From Cacajao melanocephalus (Eukaryota > Chordata > Mammalia > Primates > Pitheciidae): a DNA stretch of 64,000 nt. Position 1 is the stretch's first letter; every line of letters begins with the position of its first letter. The stretch spans positions 29,972 through 93,971 of the forward strand of contig CAUYLG010076815.1 in assembly GCA_963573385.1 (NCBI GenBank), written 5' to 3'. Below are positions 52,173 through 64,000 of the stretch, piece after piece. Made by a program: the position numbers and the translations under genes. The notes under the pieces are model-generated. The model saw only the letters and a program-made list of their open reading frames with translations. It was not told where the DNA came from and made no database searches.

Positions 52173-52469
52173 TTTAATTTTTTTTTTGAGACAGAGTCTC
52201 GCTCTGTAGCCCAGGCTGGAGTGCAGTGTCATGATCTCGGCTCACTGCAACCTCCGCCTCCCAGGTTCAAGCGATTCTCCTGTCTCAGCCTTCTGAGAAG
52301 GTGGGACTACAGGTGTGCACCACCACGCCCGCCTAATTTTTGTATTTTTTAGTAGAAACAGCGTTTCACCTTATTGGACAGGCTAGTCTCAAACTCATGA
52401 CTTCGTTATCAACCCTCCTTAGTCTCTCAAAGTGCTAGTATTACAAGCCTGAGCCACTGTGCCCAGTCG
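52173..52469 (-). mobile_element. Alu SINE
   Basis: Full-length reverse Alu, somewhat diverged near its end (cttagtctctcaaagtgcta). Confidence 0.92.
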
Positions 52470-53262
52470 ATCTCGGAGATGTTTTATACCGTCTGGCTTG
52501 GAGAAAGGACAGTCCTATAGTATTAAGACCAGGCCGTGTGTCCCCAGCCCAAGCCTGCCCTGGGCCCAGAGACAGTATTTGGAGACTTTGCTGGCAGTTT
52601 TGTGTTGGAATCACCTGGTGCCTGCCCTGTACGTTCACCCATCCTGTGCCCAGAGGCCCTTCACAAGCGCTGTATGCCGTTAGATTCCCAAGCAGCCTGG
52701 TGGGACGGCCACCCTGGGGCTGGTATCGCCATTTATGGAAGAAGAAAAAGGAAGTGCTGGTCCAGGGTCTCACAGCCAGCAAGTTGGAACTGCGCTTCCC
52801 AGGCAGGTCCTGACGTCAGTCAGCTCTCTGTTGCCCCCCAAGCCCCTCAGCCCCTAGGCAGCTCTGTGGGTTCAGCTGCTGCAGGGTTCCTCAGAGAAGC
52901 TGAAGGGTTCAGGTCCTCAGCTCCTGGCACGGGCAGGGCCGGCCAAGCAGCATGGCAGCGGTGAAGTCCACATGAATGAAGGGTGGATGACCAGCCGCTC
53001 ACCTTAGACAAGGTCACCTTGATTATGTTTAGGAAGGAAATGCTGTCATGGCAGCCTCTGCATCTCATTCGTGTAATTAAATGAAACGATGTGTGTGAAA
53101 GCTTCTGGCATGGCTGGCATACAGTGGGTGTGCAGGATGTAATACTAACTAACAGAAACCTAAATGTTCTGTAAATGTCAGTTCTTCCTCATTTGGCCTT
53201 GCTGTCTCTCTCTTGAGAGTGGTTATACATTCTAGCTGTGATCAGGAGGGAAGCTAGGGGTT

Positions 53263-53574
53263 TTGTTTTGTTTTGTTTTTTTGTTTGTTTGTTTTTTGAG
53301 ACAAAGTCTCATTCTGTCTCCCAGGCTGAAGTGCAGTGGCGCGATCTCAGCTCACTACAACCTCCGCCTCCTGGGTTCAAGCGATTCTCCTCCTCAGCCT
53401 CCTGAGTAGCTGGGATGACAGGCACCTGCCACCACGCCTGGCTAATTTTTGTATTTTTAGTAGAGACAGGGTTTCACCATGCTCGTCAAGCTGGTCCAAA
53501 CTCCTGACCTCGTGATCTGCCCGCCTCAGCCTCCCAAAGTGCTGGGATTACAGGTGTGAGCCGCTGCGCCAGGC
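53263..53574 (-). mobile_element. Alu SINE
   Basis: Full-length reverse Alu with a TTTTG-repeat head. Confidence 0.93.
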
Positions 53575-54439
53575 CAGGAGCCAGGTTTTGATGTGCCAGT
53601 CAAGTGAGACACAGAGAAGCCAGCGCAATAAATGTAGGAAGTAACAGAAGCAGTTTGTTATTCACAGGTCCCCAGAGAGGTGGGCGGCACCCCTCGCAGG
53701 GCCAATGGGAAGGGGAAGCGCCTGCAGAATGAGAGAGAGAGAGACAGAGAGAAGACCTGTGGGACCAAAGCCTTTGCTGGGGTGCAGGGCGTTGTTCAGG
53801 CAGGTTTCCCTTGAGGAATTCTATTTGGGGGGCTTGGAGCAGGCAGGAGTTCCCTGAGGTCATGCGATGACTGAAAGGGAGTCATTGCTGCCTAGACCTG
53901 CACAGTCCACATAGGTGTGGGGGTCTTTGGGTTGTATCCCGCTGTCCCATGAGGCTGGGGTCCCCGGGGGGGAGGTGTAAGGCAGACAGCTGGGTCAACT
54001 GCCTTGAGGAACTGGGAGCAGGTGGAGAACTGGAACCCGCGGCGAGGGTGACTGAGCCCTGCTCTGGTGTGAGAGTTAAATGTAGACTCAGAATGCATGC
54101 TGAGGCAACGGAGGATGAGAAACCTGCACAACACCCAGGCTTTTCCGTGACAGTGAACTTGACAGCCGCTTTCCCACACTGTCTGTGCTAAGTCGTGGGA
54201 GCCTCCGAGCTTGGCCAGTGTGTCAACACGCTCCTGCCACCCTCACACCCCCTCTTAAAGGGAACTACCACAGTCTGTGTTTTGAAATCGCATTTTAAAT
54301 TCCATCTGTGGGTGTGTAAGGATTATTACCCAATTTCAAGTTTACCATTTGAAAAATGGCAATGGCTTGGGTGGCCCCTTTCAGGCAAAGCGTGATTGAG
54401 TCTGTGTGGCCGCGGCAAACTGCTCTGGGCTTGCGACTT

Positions 54440-54565
54440 TGTTCTCTGTTTCCAGCTGTGTGACTTTAGGCAAGTTTCATAACCTGTCTGAGCCTCAGCT
54501 TTCTTCTCAGCAAAATTGCCAAAGTAATATTTACCTTGCAGGGTTATCAGGACCGAGGTTTGTGC
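54440..54565 (+). mobile_element. MIR SINE fragment
   Basis: The phrases gctgtgtgactttaggcaag, tctgagcctcagctttc and ttaccttgcagggttatcag are a forward MIR core. Confidence 0.7.
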
Positions 54566-57399
54566 CTATTTTAACTTAAGAGTGGTCCATATGGAGGATA
54601 CATGAACCGCAGGGAGGAAGCAGTTTGGAACTGGCGGGCTAGTGGGAGCCCAGAGCCTCCTCAGGGGACAACAGGCCAGAGCAAGGATCATGGGACAGGG
54701 CCAGGACCGTTCAGCCCAAAGTGGCTGCAACTACCTGGGACTTATTTAATAGGCAGATCTCACAGTGGAGGACTGGTGAAGCTGGCCTGGCTGGAGGCAG
54801 ATCATGCCTCCCACATCCTATCATCCTTGAATTATCTTATTCGTTCAGCAAGAACATCCTGGGATACTGATGCATCCCCAGTGCATGCGGAGTACTGCCA
54901 GGCCCTGCACTGGGTACTGGAGAATAAATCTACATCCAAGCTACACATCCTGCTTTTAAGCAGCTCCCCATGTTCACACAGCAGAAAGTGCTTGTGGTTT
55001 AGGAGTTGGTGTGGTTCATGTCTCAGAGGGAGAGAGGAGTGGTTTGTAGCAGGGCTGCTATGTACAGTTGAATGTGTTGTGCACTGCAAAACCTAGGGGG
55101 CACCATTCACTGCTTAGTCTATTTGCAGTGCACAACCTGCTGAACGGTACGCAGCAGCCCCAGTACAAGGGCTTGTGAATGAAGGTATCTACCCAGCTGT
55201 ACCTCTCCCCCTGGCCAGGCAAGGCCTCAGTCAAGGCTTGAGACCATCCAGTGTCCCAGCCAGAGGGCCCAGATCACCTCCTTAAAATTATTACTCTTAA
55301 GGGGTTAACTGTGGCTGCTGACCGTGTCCTGCAGCCCATGTAGAGAGTTTGGCCTGGGATCAGTACACATTACAAATGAGATTCAGAAATTCCACCTAAA
55401 AATAACAGCGCAGCCGTCCCTGCCCGATGATGAGTGATTGCTCTGTCCTGGCTTTCACGGCAAATCCCAGGGATTAGGCGCTTTCTTTTCTCTGGGAGGC
55501 ACAGCCCTGTCACCCCGGGGGCCACACCCTGGCCGGCAGCCAAGTTGTTTCCCAGGGCGCTAGGTCCGGCCTCCTCCGGGCTGGGATCAGCTGCAGCCTG
55601 ACTCCGTCTTGAGCTGAAGGTGTTGCTGAGGGTCCCGGGAAGTGGAGGGCAGGCGGGGAGGGTCTCTCAGAGACTGGGAGATGGAACAAGAACATACACC
55701 TTTTCTGCTTCCTGTGTCATGACCCTACGGGACAGAGATGGGTCTGCGGCATCCGGCCCTGTGCCCTGAGTGACTGCGCGTAGCACCTCTGCAATGGCTG
55801 CTGTTACCCTCCAGAGCGCCTTGAGCTTATCAACCCCCAATTCCCCAGATACCAGAACGCTCAGAAGTCACCCCCCATCACAAAGCTGGTAGCTCTCCCT
55901 GCAGCAGCTCCTGGGCTCAGGCCAGACTCCTCAGAGGGCTTGGTAGCATTTAATGGGGCACAGCCTCCGCTTTTGAGCCTCCCTGAATGAGACACATAAG
56001 GTACCCCCAGGGAGCAGTCCCGGAAGCCTCCCTGCTGTGGGTGGCCCCCAGACAGCCAGGGCTGGACCTGCAGTGACGTGGACAGCATTCATTCAGGGCT
56101 CAAGGCGTCAGCCCCAGGAGACACCCTGTCCACGTGAGGGCCGCACTCCACACCCCAGATAGGTTTTCCAGCCCAGGACCTGACTAGGACGGGTCAGTGG
56201 GGTACAGCCTGCGCAGCACTCCCTGTCGTGGCCACACTGCAGGAAACAGTGTGGTGGGGAGATGGGCCGTGTTGCCCTGCTGAACCCCTAGGGGTCTGCT
56301 ACACCCCTTTCTACAGGCCTTTTTGGTGCAGCTCAGGTGAGACGATTCAGCTAAAAGAGGTCAGAAGATTACACAGCCCCACATCTGCAGGGTCACCATG
56401 GACAGGACTGTCATGGCCTCAGGGGGAGGGTGGAAGGAAGCCGGACTTGAGACACCTGCCTTGCACGTAGGCAGTGGTGCTCGTCAAGGTTTGGGCTGGA
56501 AGACTTAGCAACTGGCGGGCATCTGAAAATTCCCACCCCTGTGTACCCATGGACACATGCCTGAGCTGTCAGAGACCACGAATCGCAGGGGCAAGAAGAC
56601 ACAGACGCACGCTGAGCAGGTGAAAGGTGTAGGGAGTAAGCAGGTGTTTTGGAAGGAGTAGGGGAGGGCCTGGAATGGGGCCACATGGGAAACAAGTGTA
56701 TTCATTTCACTCTGGGGTCAGCCTGAGGGCCCAGGCAGGATGAGGTCCCGGCAATACCTGTTGGCAGGTGACATTAGGCCATCCACAACACCGGGAGCCA
56801 GCAGGCAGGGCTGGGCCAGGCCATGTGGACAGGGCCTTGGGACAGTGCAGGGACAGAGGTCCCTACTATGGGGCCTTGACGTGCTGCCGTTCTCATGAGC
56901 TTCCGGGGGACTCCTGTAAGGCACGTGGGCTGCATCTCAGACCTGTGGGTACCCTGCCTCCCAGATGTTGTCACCAGGCCGTGAGGTCCATGAGCATGTC
57001 ACAGAGCCCGGCTAGAACATCTCCCCTCTTAGCAGTCTGCGTGCGCATCACGGTAAAATGTGCCTGGCCTCTGGTTCCTGATGCCAGAAGGCATGGACCC
57101 ACTCCCCATGCCCACAGCCTGTGTTGCTGTGACTGCTGTGTTCTGTGCCCCACTTTTCACCCATCCCTGCTCCCTGGCCATAGAGGCATCCTCAGCCCAG
57201 AGCTTCTCATCTGCCTCATCTGCTCCTACCCTCCATAGTAAAAAATATACAAGGTAGGGAATTTGTGCTTGTCTGCCAGTTGTGGGGCTGGCCGCTGGGG
57301 GCCCAGCACTCAGGGATACCTGGGCTCCAGGCCAGAGTGAAGCACCCAGATCTGCTCACTGGCCCTCCGGCTCTGCCGCTTGCATCTTATTCCTTCCTC

Positions 57400-57640
57400 T
57401 TCCTTCCACTCTGCTTTGGCCACTTCAGCCCATGCCTCAGATCGCAAATGTTCCATGGCCTCTCTCCTCTCCTGGACTGTAGCCATGACATTCACCTCCT
57501 CCTCCTCTTGGTGAACTCCTATTCATCCCTCAAAGCCCATGTCAGCTGTCACCTCCTCTTGGATGCCCTCCACTCATTCCACATGCAGAGTGTGCAGCTC
57601 CTTCTTTTGTACTCCTGCGGCCCAGGATGAGCCCTGTTTG
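57400..57640 (+). mobile_element. L2 LINE fragment
   Basis: The phrases actcctattcatccctcaaa and tcacctcctcttggatgcc recall L2 3' sequence. Confidence 0.5.
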
Positions 57641-58519
57641 CAACTCTCCTCATATTCATTCTCCTAGCGAGAAATGTGTGCCTCCCTGGGGGCAGCCCCT
57701 GCTCTGAGGAATGCAGCATTGACTAAGGCAGACATGGATGTCTGCCTCATACACTTTTTACTGCAGAGGTAGGAGCAGATGAGAAGCAAGCATAACATAT
57801 ACACGGTCAGATGGTGGTGAGGGCTGCGCAGAACAGGGGAGCGGGAGGGGGAGGCGGGGTGCAGCATGGCAATACAACTTTAAATCCGGTGGTCAGTGAT
57901 GTATCAAAGACTCAGGAGCTGAGGAAGTGACCCATACAGAGATCTGGAGGAAGAAGGCTCCGGGCAGTGGGAATAGCAGAGCGCTGGAGTGGCCATGCCT
58001 GGGGAAATCCTTCTAGAAAGTCTGCCGTGAACAAGAGCAGAGAAATGCTTGTGCCAGCAGGAGGGGTGTCATAAAGAGGGAAGCCCCAGCAGTGTGACAC
58101 TGGGAGTTTTTTTGCTTGACTTTCAATTCCACCAAACAATTCCTAGACGGAAGAGCCTGCAGGGGTCCATTCATGCAAGACTACCCTCTGTCCTTGTTTC
58201 TTATACACACACAGAACAGATGCACCCATTAGGGGGTCACCCGAACTCAGCGCCCCACAGGTGCCCTTAACTGGCTGCAGGATCCCACACACCTGCTGAT
58301 TTCCAGAGTAACCAAGGGGTTAAAAGGAGCTGGGAGCAGCCTCTTAGTCTCCAGAGCTTCCCTCAGGAATGACTTGTGACCCTCTTAGGCTGCTGGTCTG
58401 CACCTTCTGAAAAGCTTTTAATATCACCGGCACATTAATAAATTATGCTTTTTTAAAAAAATTAAATGTTTTAACCTAACAGCAATAGAGGCATATTGTG
58501 CAAAATTAGGGGAAAAAAA

Positions 58520-58561
<42 letters not shown>
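58520..58561. repeat. (GA)n microsatellite
   Basis: About 20 consecutive GA units. Confidence 0.95.
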
Positions 58562-58565
<4 letters not shown>

Positions 58566-58734
58566 TGATGATATGAATCTTTTGGCGGCCTCTCCTGACC
58601 ATCTTTATATCTGTGAAAGAGCCTCAGTGCTTGCCATTACCCGGCCAGCAAGGGGGAGGATGTTGGGTGTTTCCAAGAGGACTCTGCTAGGACATCCCGT
58701 CTGTGGCCAAGGCTAAAACCCCAGCTATCACAGT

Positions 58735-58782
58735 CCTTAAATTAACAGCAAACCCTCTGTGGCCTTTGCGGTGTGCTGGGCA

Positions 58783-58831
<49 letters not shown>

Positions 58832-58925
58832 ATATATATATTACTTGTTCCTCATAGCAACCCTGCAGATCATTATTCCCATTTCCCAGATGAGGAAACT
58901 GAGGCACACAGGAAATTCCAGGCTC
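58735..58925 (-). mobile_element. MIR fragment split by a TA repeat
   Basis: The phrase ttcccagatgaggaaactga and its surroundings read as a reverse MIR. The TA microsatellite lies inside it. Confidence 0.6.
58786..58841. repeat. (TA)n microsatellite
   Basis: Nearly pure TA run with one TGTG interruption near 58827. Confidence 0.95.
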
Positions 58926-58953
58926 AGGTGACATGACTTAAGAATGTACACAT

Positions 58954-59759
<806 letters not shown>

Positions 59760-60782
59760 TAATTTCTTATCTGTCCAATCTCAGTCACCTGTTCATTTCT
59801 CCTAAAAGGAGGGGCATCAGGCCGCAGATCCTTCTGGAACACTCCCAGACCTTGTCTTCCTTTGTCAAGGCTGCCGAGCTTGGTGGAAGGGGCAGTGGCC
59901 CAGGGTCTGGGCTCCAGTTCTGGTTTGCTGCTTGCTGGCTGTGTGACTGTCAGCGACTCACGTAACCACACAGAGCCAAATTCTCTCCCCTGTGAGCCCC
60001 CACTGCCTGCATCTGCAATGAGGGGAGAGACAGTCAATGTGAGTGAGCTCTGTGATGACGAAGCTCTGCAGAAATGTTAGCTCCACGTCACAGGTGAAGG
60101 CTAAAGAGCTTTAGTCCAAAGCTGACATTTCCCTTCATTTTTCTCCCCAAGGGGAAAGGTGCACTCTGAGGCTCTTTTGTTCAGCTACCTGCAGCCGCCC
60201 CCTCCACACTGTCTGATTTAGCTCACAGGAGAGCTGCAGAAGGAGCACATTTATAATAATCAAGAAATATGGCTGATGAGTTCTGCCGAGACATGTTGAC
60301 TGACACTTGGTATTTTAAATATGTAGCCCAGACACCTGTCCCCCTTGCTTCCTGGCTTGTACGGCGTTTCTCAGGCCAGCAGAGAAGGCCAGGTTTTGGG
60401 AGCTCAGTCCCTTCAACTGCAGTACCAGCTCCTGGTGTGACTGGCCTGTCATTCCTCTCTGCTGTTTTTGCTGTGTGTTTATGACACAGCTAAGGGCAGT
60501 ACAGTCGGGAAGTGTCCTGCACGTCGTTTTGCAGAGAGGAGGAAGGAGACTCAGTGGGATGGGAAGAGCTGGGCTCTGAGGTCAGTCCCAGCCAGACAAG
60601 AACCTGTGGCCCTATTAGCTCTGTGATCTGGAAGGTGCTACTCTCAGAGCCTCATTTTTCTCCCCAGGAAAAGGAGAGCGACCATGTCTCCTCTTTAACC
60701 GTGACGGGAACTGAAGGTGGCAGTGGGTACATGGGCTCCCTCTGACTGCAGCCATGTCCCCTGCTGTGTGACCTGTTTCTAG

Positions 60783-61241
<459 letters not shown>

Positions 61242-61554
61242 TGATTGCTTCTTCCCAGCTGCCTGTGGTGCTTGTGATGGGCAAGCCTTCCTGGGTCTCC
61301 TCTGAGCTCCCGGCCTCTCTATTCCGGCACCTTGTCCACACAGGCCCACGCTTCCCTCCCTTTCTGCTCATGGCCGGCCCCACGTGGTGGCCACCAAGGC
61401 CAGACAGGGAGGCCTGGCTCTCACTTGTTGCCCCTGCCCCTTCCAGGCAGTTGCCATCTGAAAAGCTGACCTTGGGCTCTTTGTTCATTCTTTCCCAATA
61501 CTTTCATTTGTGGGCGATGATTTTTGCCCTTACAAACTGTGCCTGATGCTTTCG

Positions 61555-61735
61555 TCTTTAGTTCATCTATTCATTCAATAAGCATTTACTGAGTGCCTTC
61601 TATGCCTCAGGCAGAGTAGGACCAAGGGCTTCCTATGTTCCAAGGACCAGGGACAGAAGAGTGGGCGAGAAAGACAGTGGCCTTGGCCTCGACCCTGCGT
61701 GGTAGTCGGGAAACATCACCATCAAGAGAATAAAT
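61555..61735. mobile_element. Old interspersed repeat (L2/MIR class)
   Basis: The phrases attcattcaataagcattta and ctgagtgccttctatgcctc belong to a widely dispersed old mammalian repeat. The family is not certain. Confidence 0.45.
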
Positions 61736-61854
61736 GACTCCAGAATCTGACTTCAGGGAGGGATAGCTTCTTAGCTTCTTACTCTTTTTATGACGTTGAC
61801 ATGCTGCTGTCAAAGTCCCACCTGTGCTTTTTCTAACTCAAATTGCTGGGAGTT

Positions 61855-62161
<307 letters not shown>

Positions 62162-63787
62162 TTCAAATTGCTCTTTTAAAACACATTTTATTTCCACTGG
62201 TATGAGATATTGTACAGTGTCTTGATTCATCATCTTGTTTGCTAAAATGCTCTTTGACAGCCCCTTACACTCCATTACACTTTGTCAGCTAGAAACACAA
62301 GCCTCGCGTTGGTGGCTGCACTTCAGAAGGGATGGTGACTTGCACAAAGTCACACAGCTGGTCATTGCAGAGCAACATAGGAACTCAGGGCTGTGACTCT
62401 AGGTTTCTTTATAGACCAGTGTCTAGAGTCAGAGACATGAGACTCAGGCAGAGAGACCCCCTGCCGCCACTGACTGTCATCGTTTCAAACAATGGAGAGA
62501 CACTCACATGCAACGTGAAATAGCAGGAGCTGAAAGACGGCTTCAAGACAGGGCTGAGGATGTGGCCCACAGAGCCCAAGAGGCAGCGCAGGTCTCCCCA
62601 CGGGACCGCGTGTGTCGTGCTCAGGATCCTGGGTCCCCAGCACATCAGCTGCAGCTTACAAAGCAGAGCCAAGACATGAAAGTGAAGCGCCCCAGGGAGC
62701 CTACATTTTTCAACGGGGAAAAAAAGTGCTTAATTATATCTTTAAGAGGCACAGACATGCCGAGGGATACCAGCAGCGTCTGAGACCTGAAGCTAAATGC
62801 CAAGGATGAGGATTTGGAAGATTAACTTAGTTGAACTCAGCACCGTGGCCTTTTTTTTCTTTGGGGGGCTTTGGAAAGGTGGGAAGGTAAACACCCTGGC
62901 AGGTAAGACAGACAAGCCAGGCATGATGGCAGTGTGCCTCTCTGTCCTGGGGTGGTCCTCCCGAATGAAACTGCTCTCACTCCAAGCCTTCAGTGGATCC
63001 CCTTTCCGTCAGGAGAATGTGTTGTCGTCATTCCTAGATTGTGAGGCTTCAACACGGATTCTCCTTCTTCCTTCTCTCCTTCCTTCTCTCCCTTTCCTCC
63101 TTCTTCTGCCTTCATCTTACCATGTGATCATGGCAGAAAACCTGCCATGGGCCTGCCAGGCCCTGGGTTGGGGACAGCAGGGCAGAGTTGAGCTGACGCT
63201 GTCCCTGAACAGGGAACCCGACTGTGAGTGTCCCTTGCAATGAGCAGATGCAGTGTCGCAATGGAAAGAGACCAGTTGCCAGGTGACACATGGGACCCGG
63301 AAGACGTCTATGAAGCAGTCCAGCTGGTCCCAGTGTCTGGCACATGGGAGATGGCAAATCAGAGTCTGTAGGATCAAATGGATGGATGGAACTGGGCCCC
63401 TGGTGGCGGCTCTCATGTTTGCCATGCTGCATGTGGGCAGTGAGTGTTTCTCACTTCTTCTTCCTTCCCTGTGACAGGGAAGTTGGCAGTGGTTCCGGAA
63501 GAACAGTGGTGTAAAATTGGTGGTGGGGAGGAAGCCAGGAGATGGCCCAGCTTCCTGGTTCTCTGAGACTGATGAAGTGAGGTGCTGGGGCAGTCCTCCA
63601 CCAGGTGGCACATGACTCAACCTCATCTGCCCGTGTCTCCCCAAGATTGACACTGTTCCCAGAACTGGCCTGAACCTTCATATTTTTGGGCTTTGCACAT
63701 GTTCTTCCTGCTTCCCTGGCTCCTATGTATTCCTCAAAATCCAATTTAAAGCTTCCTGTTTAAAGCTCTCCTGTGCAGAGTAGCCCC

Positions 63788-64000
63788 TAATGGATGGGTG
63801 GATCCATAGGTGGATAGCCTCTAATGAATGGATGGATGGATGGATCCATGGGTGGGTGAGTGGATGGATTCATGGGTGGGTGGGTGGGTGGATGAATAAT
63901 AGATGGGTGGGTGAGTGGATGGTTGGGTTGATGGGTGGGTGAATGGATGGATGGTTGGATCCATAGATGGGTGAGTGGCTGGATTAGGGGGTGGGTGGGT
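63788..64000. repeat. (GGAT)/(GGGT) tetranucleotide repeat region
   Basis: Degenerate ggat, gggt and gagt units fill the end of the window and probably continue beyond it. Confidence 0.92.

Noticed and set aside
63405..63419. Further CTCF-like motif (ctggtggcgg)
   Set aside because: It matches the consensus less well than the three reported sites.

Overview
The window is ordinary primate nuclear DNA carrying most of the fibulin-1 gene (FBLN1) on the + strand. The organism is inferred from about 32 Alu elements of several ages, together with MIR, L2, MaLR and ERVL repeats. The exons translate into a protein almost identical to human fibulin-1 as I remember it. Exons 3 and 4 differ from my recollection of human at about 12 of 99 codons, so a non-human primate, probably an Old World monkey, is likelier than human. 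I cannot name the species.

Fifteen FBLN1 exons are visible (positions 1697 to 46536). Numbering assumes two exons upstream of the window. Exons 3 and 4 carry most of the anaphylatoxin-like region, exon 5 an acidic linker, and exon 6 the first EGF module. Exons 7 to 14 each carry one calcium-binding EGF module and have symmetric phase-1 junctions up to exon 14. After exon 14 the transcript can take three routes. Reading into the exon 14 donor gives an immediate stop (the short A form). Splicing to exon 15 at 32871 gives the C tail and its poly(A) signal. Splicing to exons 16 and 17 gives the D tail. Length bookkeeping supports the model: assuming 62 upstream residues as in human, it gives 566 aa for A, 683 for C, and 657 plus a missing last exon of about 46 codons for D, which equal the human lengths. 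The D last exon lies beyond 64000.

The rest is intron. 1-27080 is Alu-rich intron between closely spaced exons, with three sense-oriented copies of a hAT-type MITE. 27081-44250 is the C/D decision region and holds a 32-bp minisatellite interrupted by an MLT2-type LTR, an inverted 18-bp minisatellite, an MLT1-type LTR and a fragmented L1/HAL1-like element. 46537-64000 is the last intron, with further Alus and simple repeats. I found no second protein gene, tRNA, rRNA or CRISPR array.

I did not find a new biological system. The points most worth checking are the stop codon built into the exon 14 donor, the weak exon 9 donor, a G-quadruplex-type array before exon 17, an inverted Alu pair around exon 11, and the minisatellite split by an old LTR.
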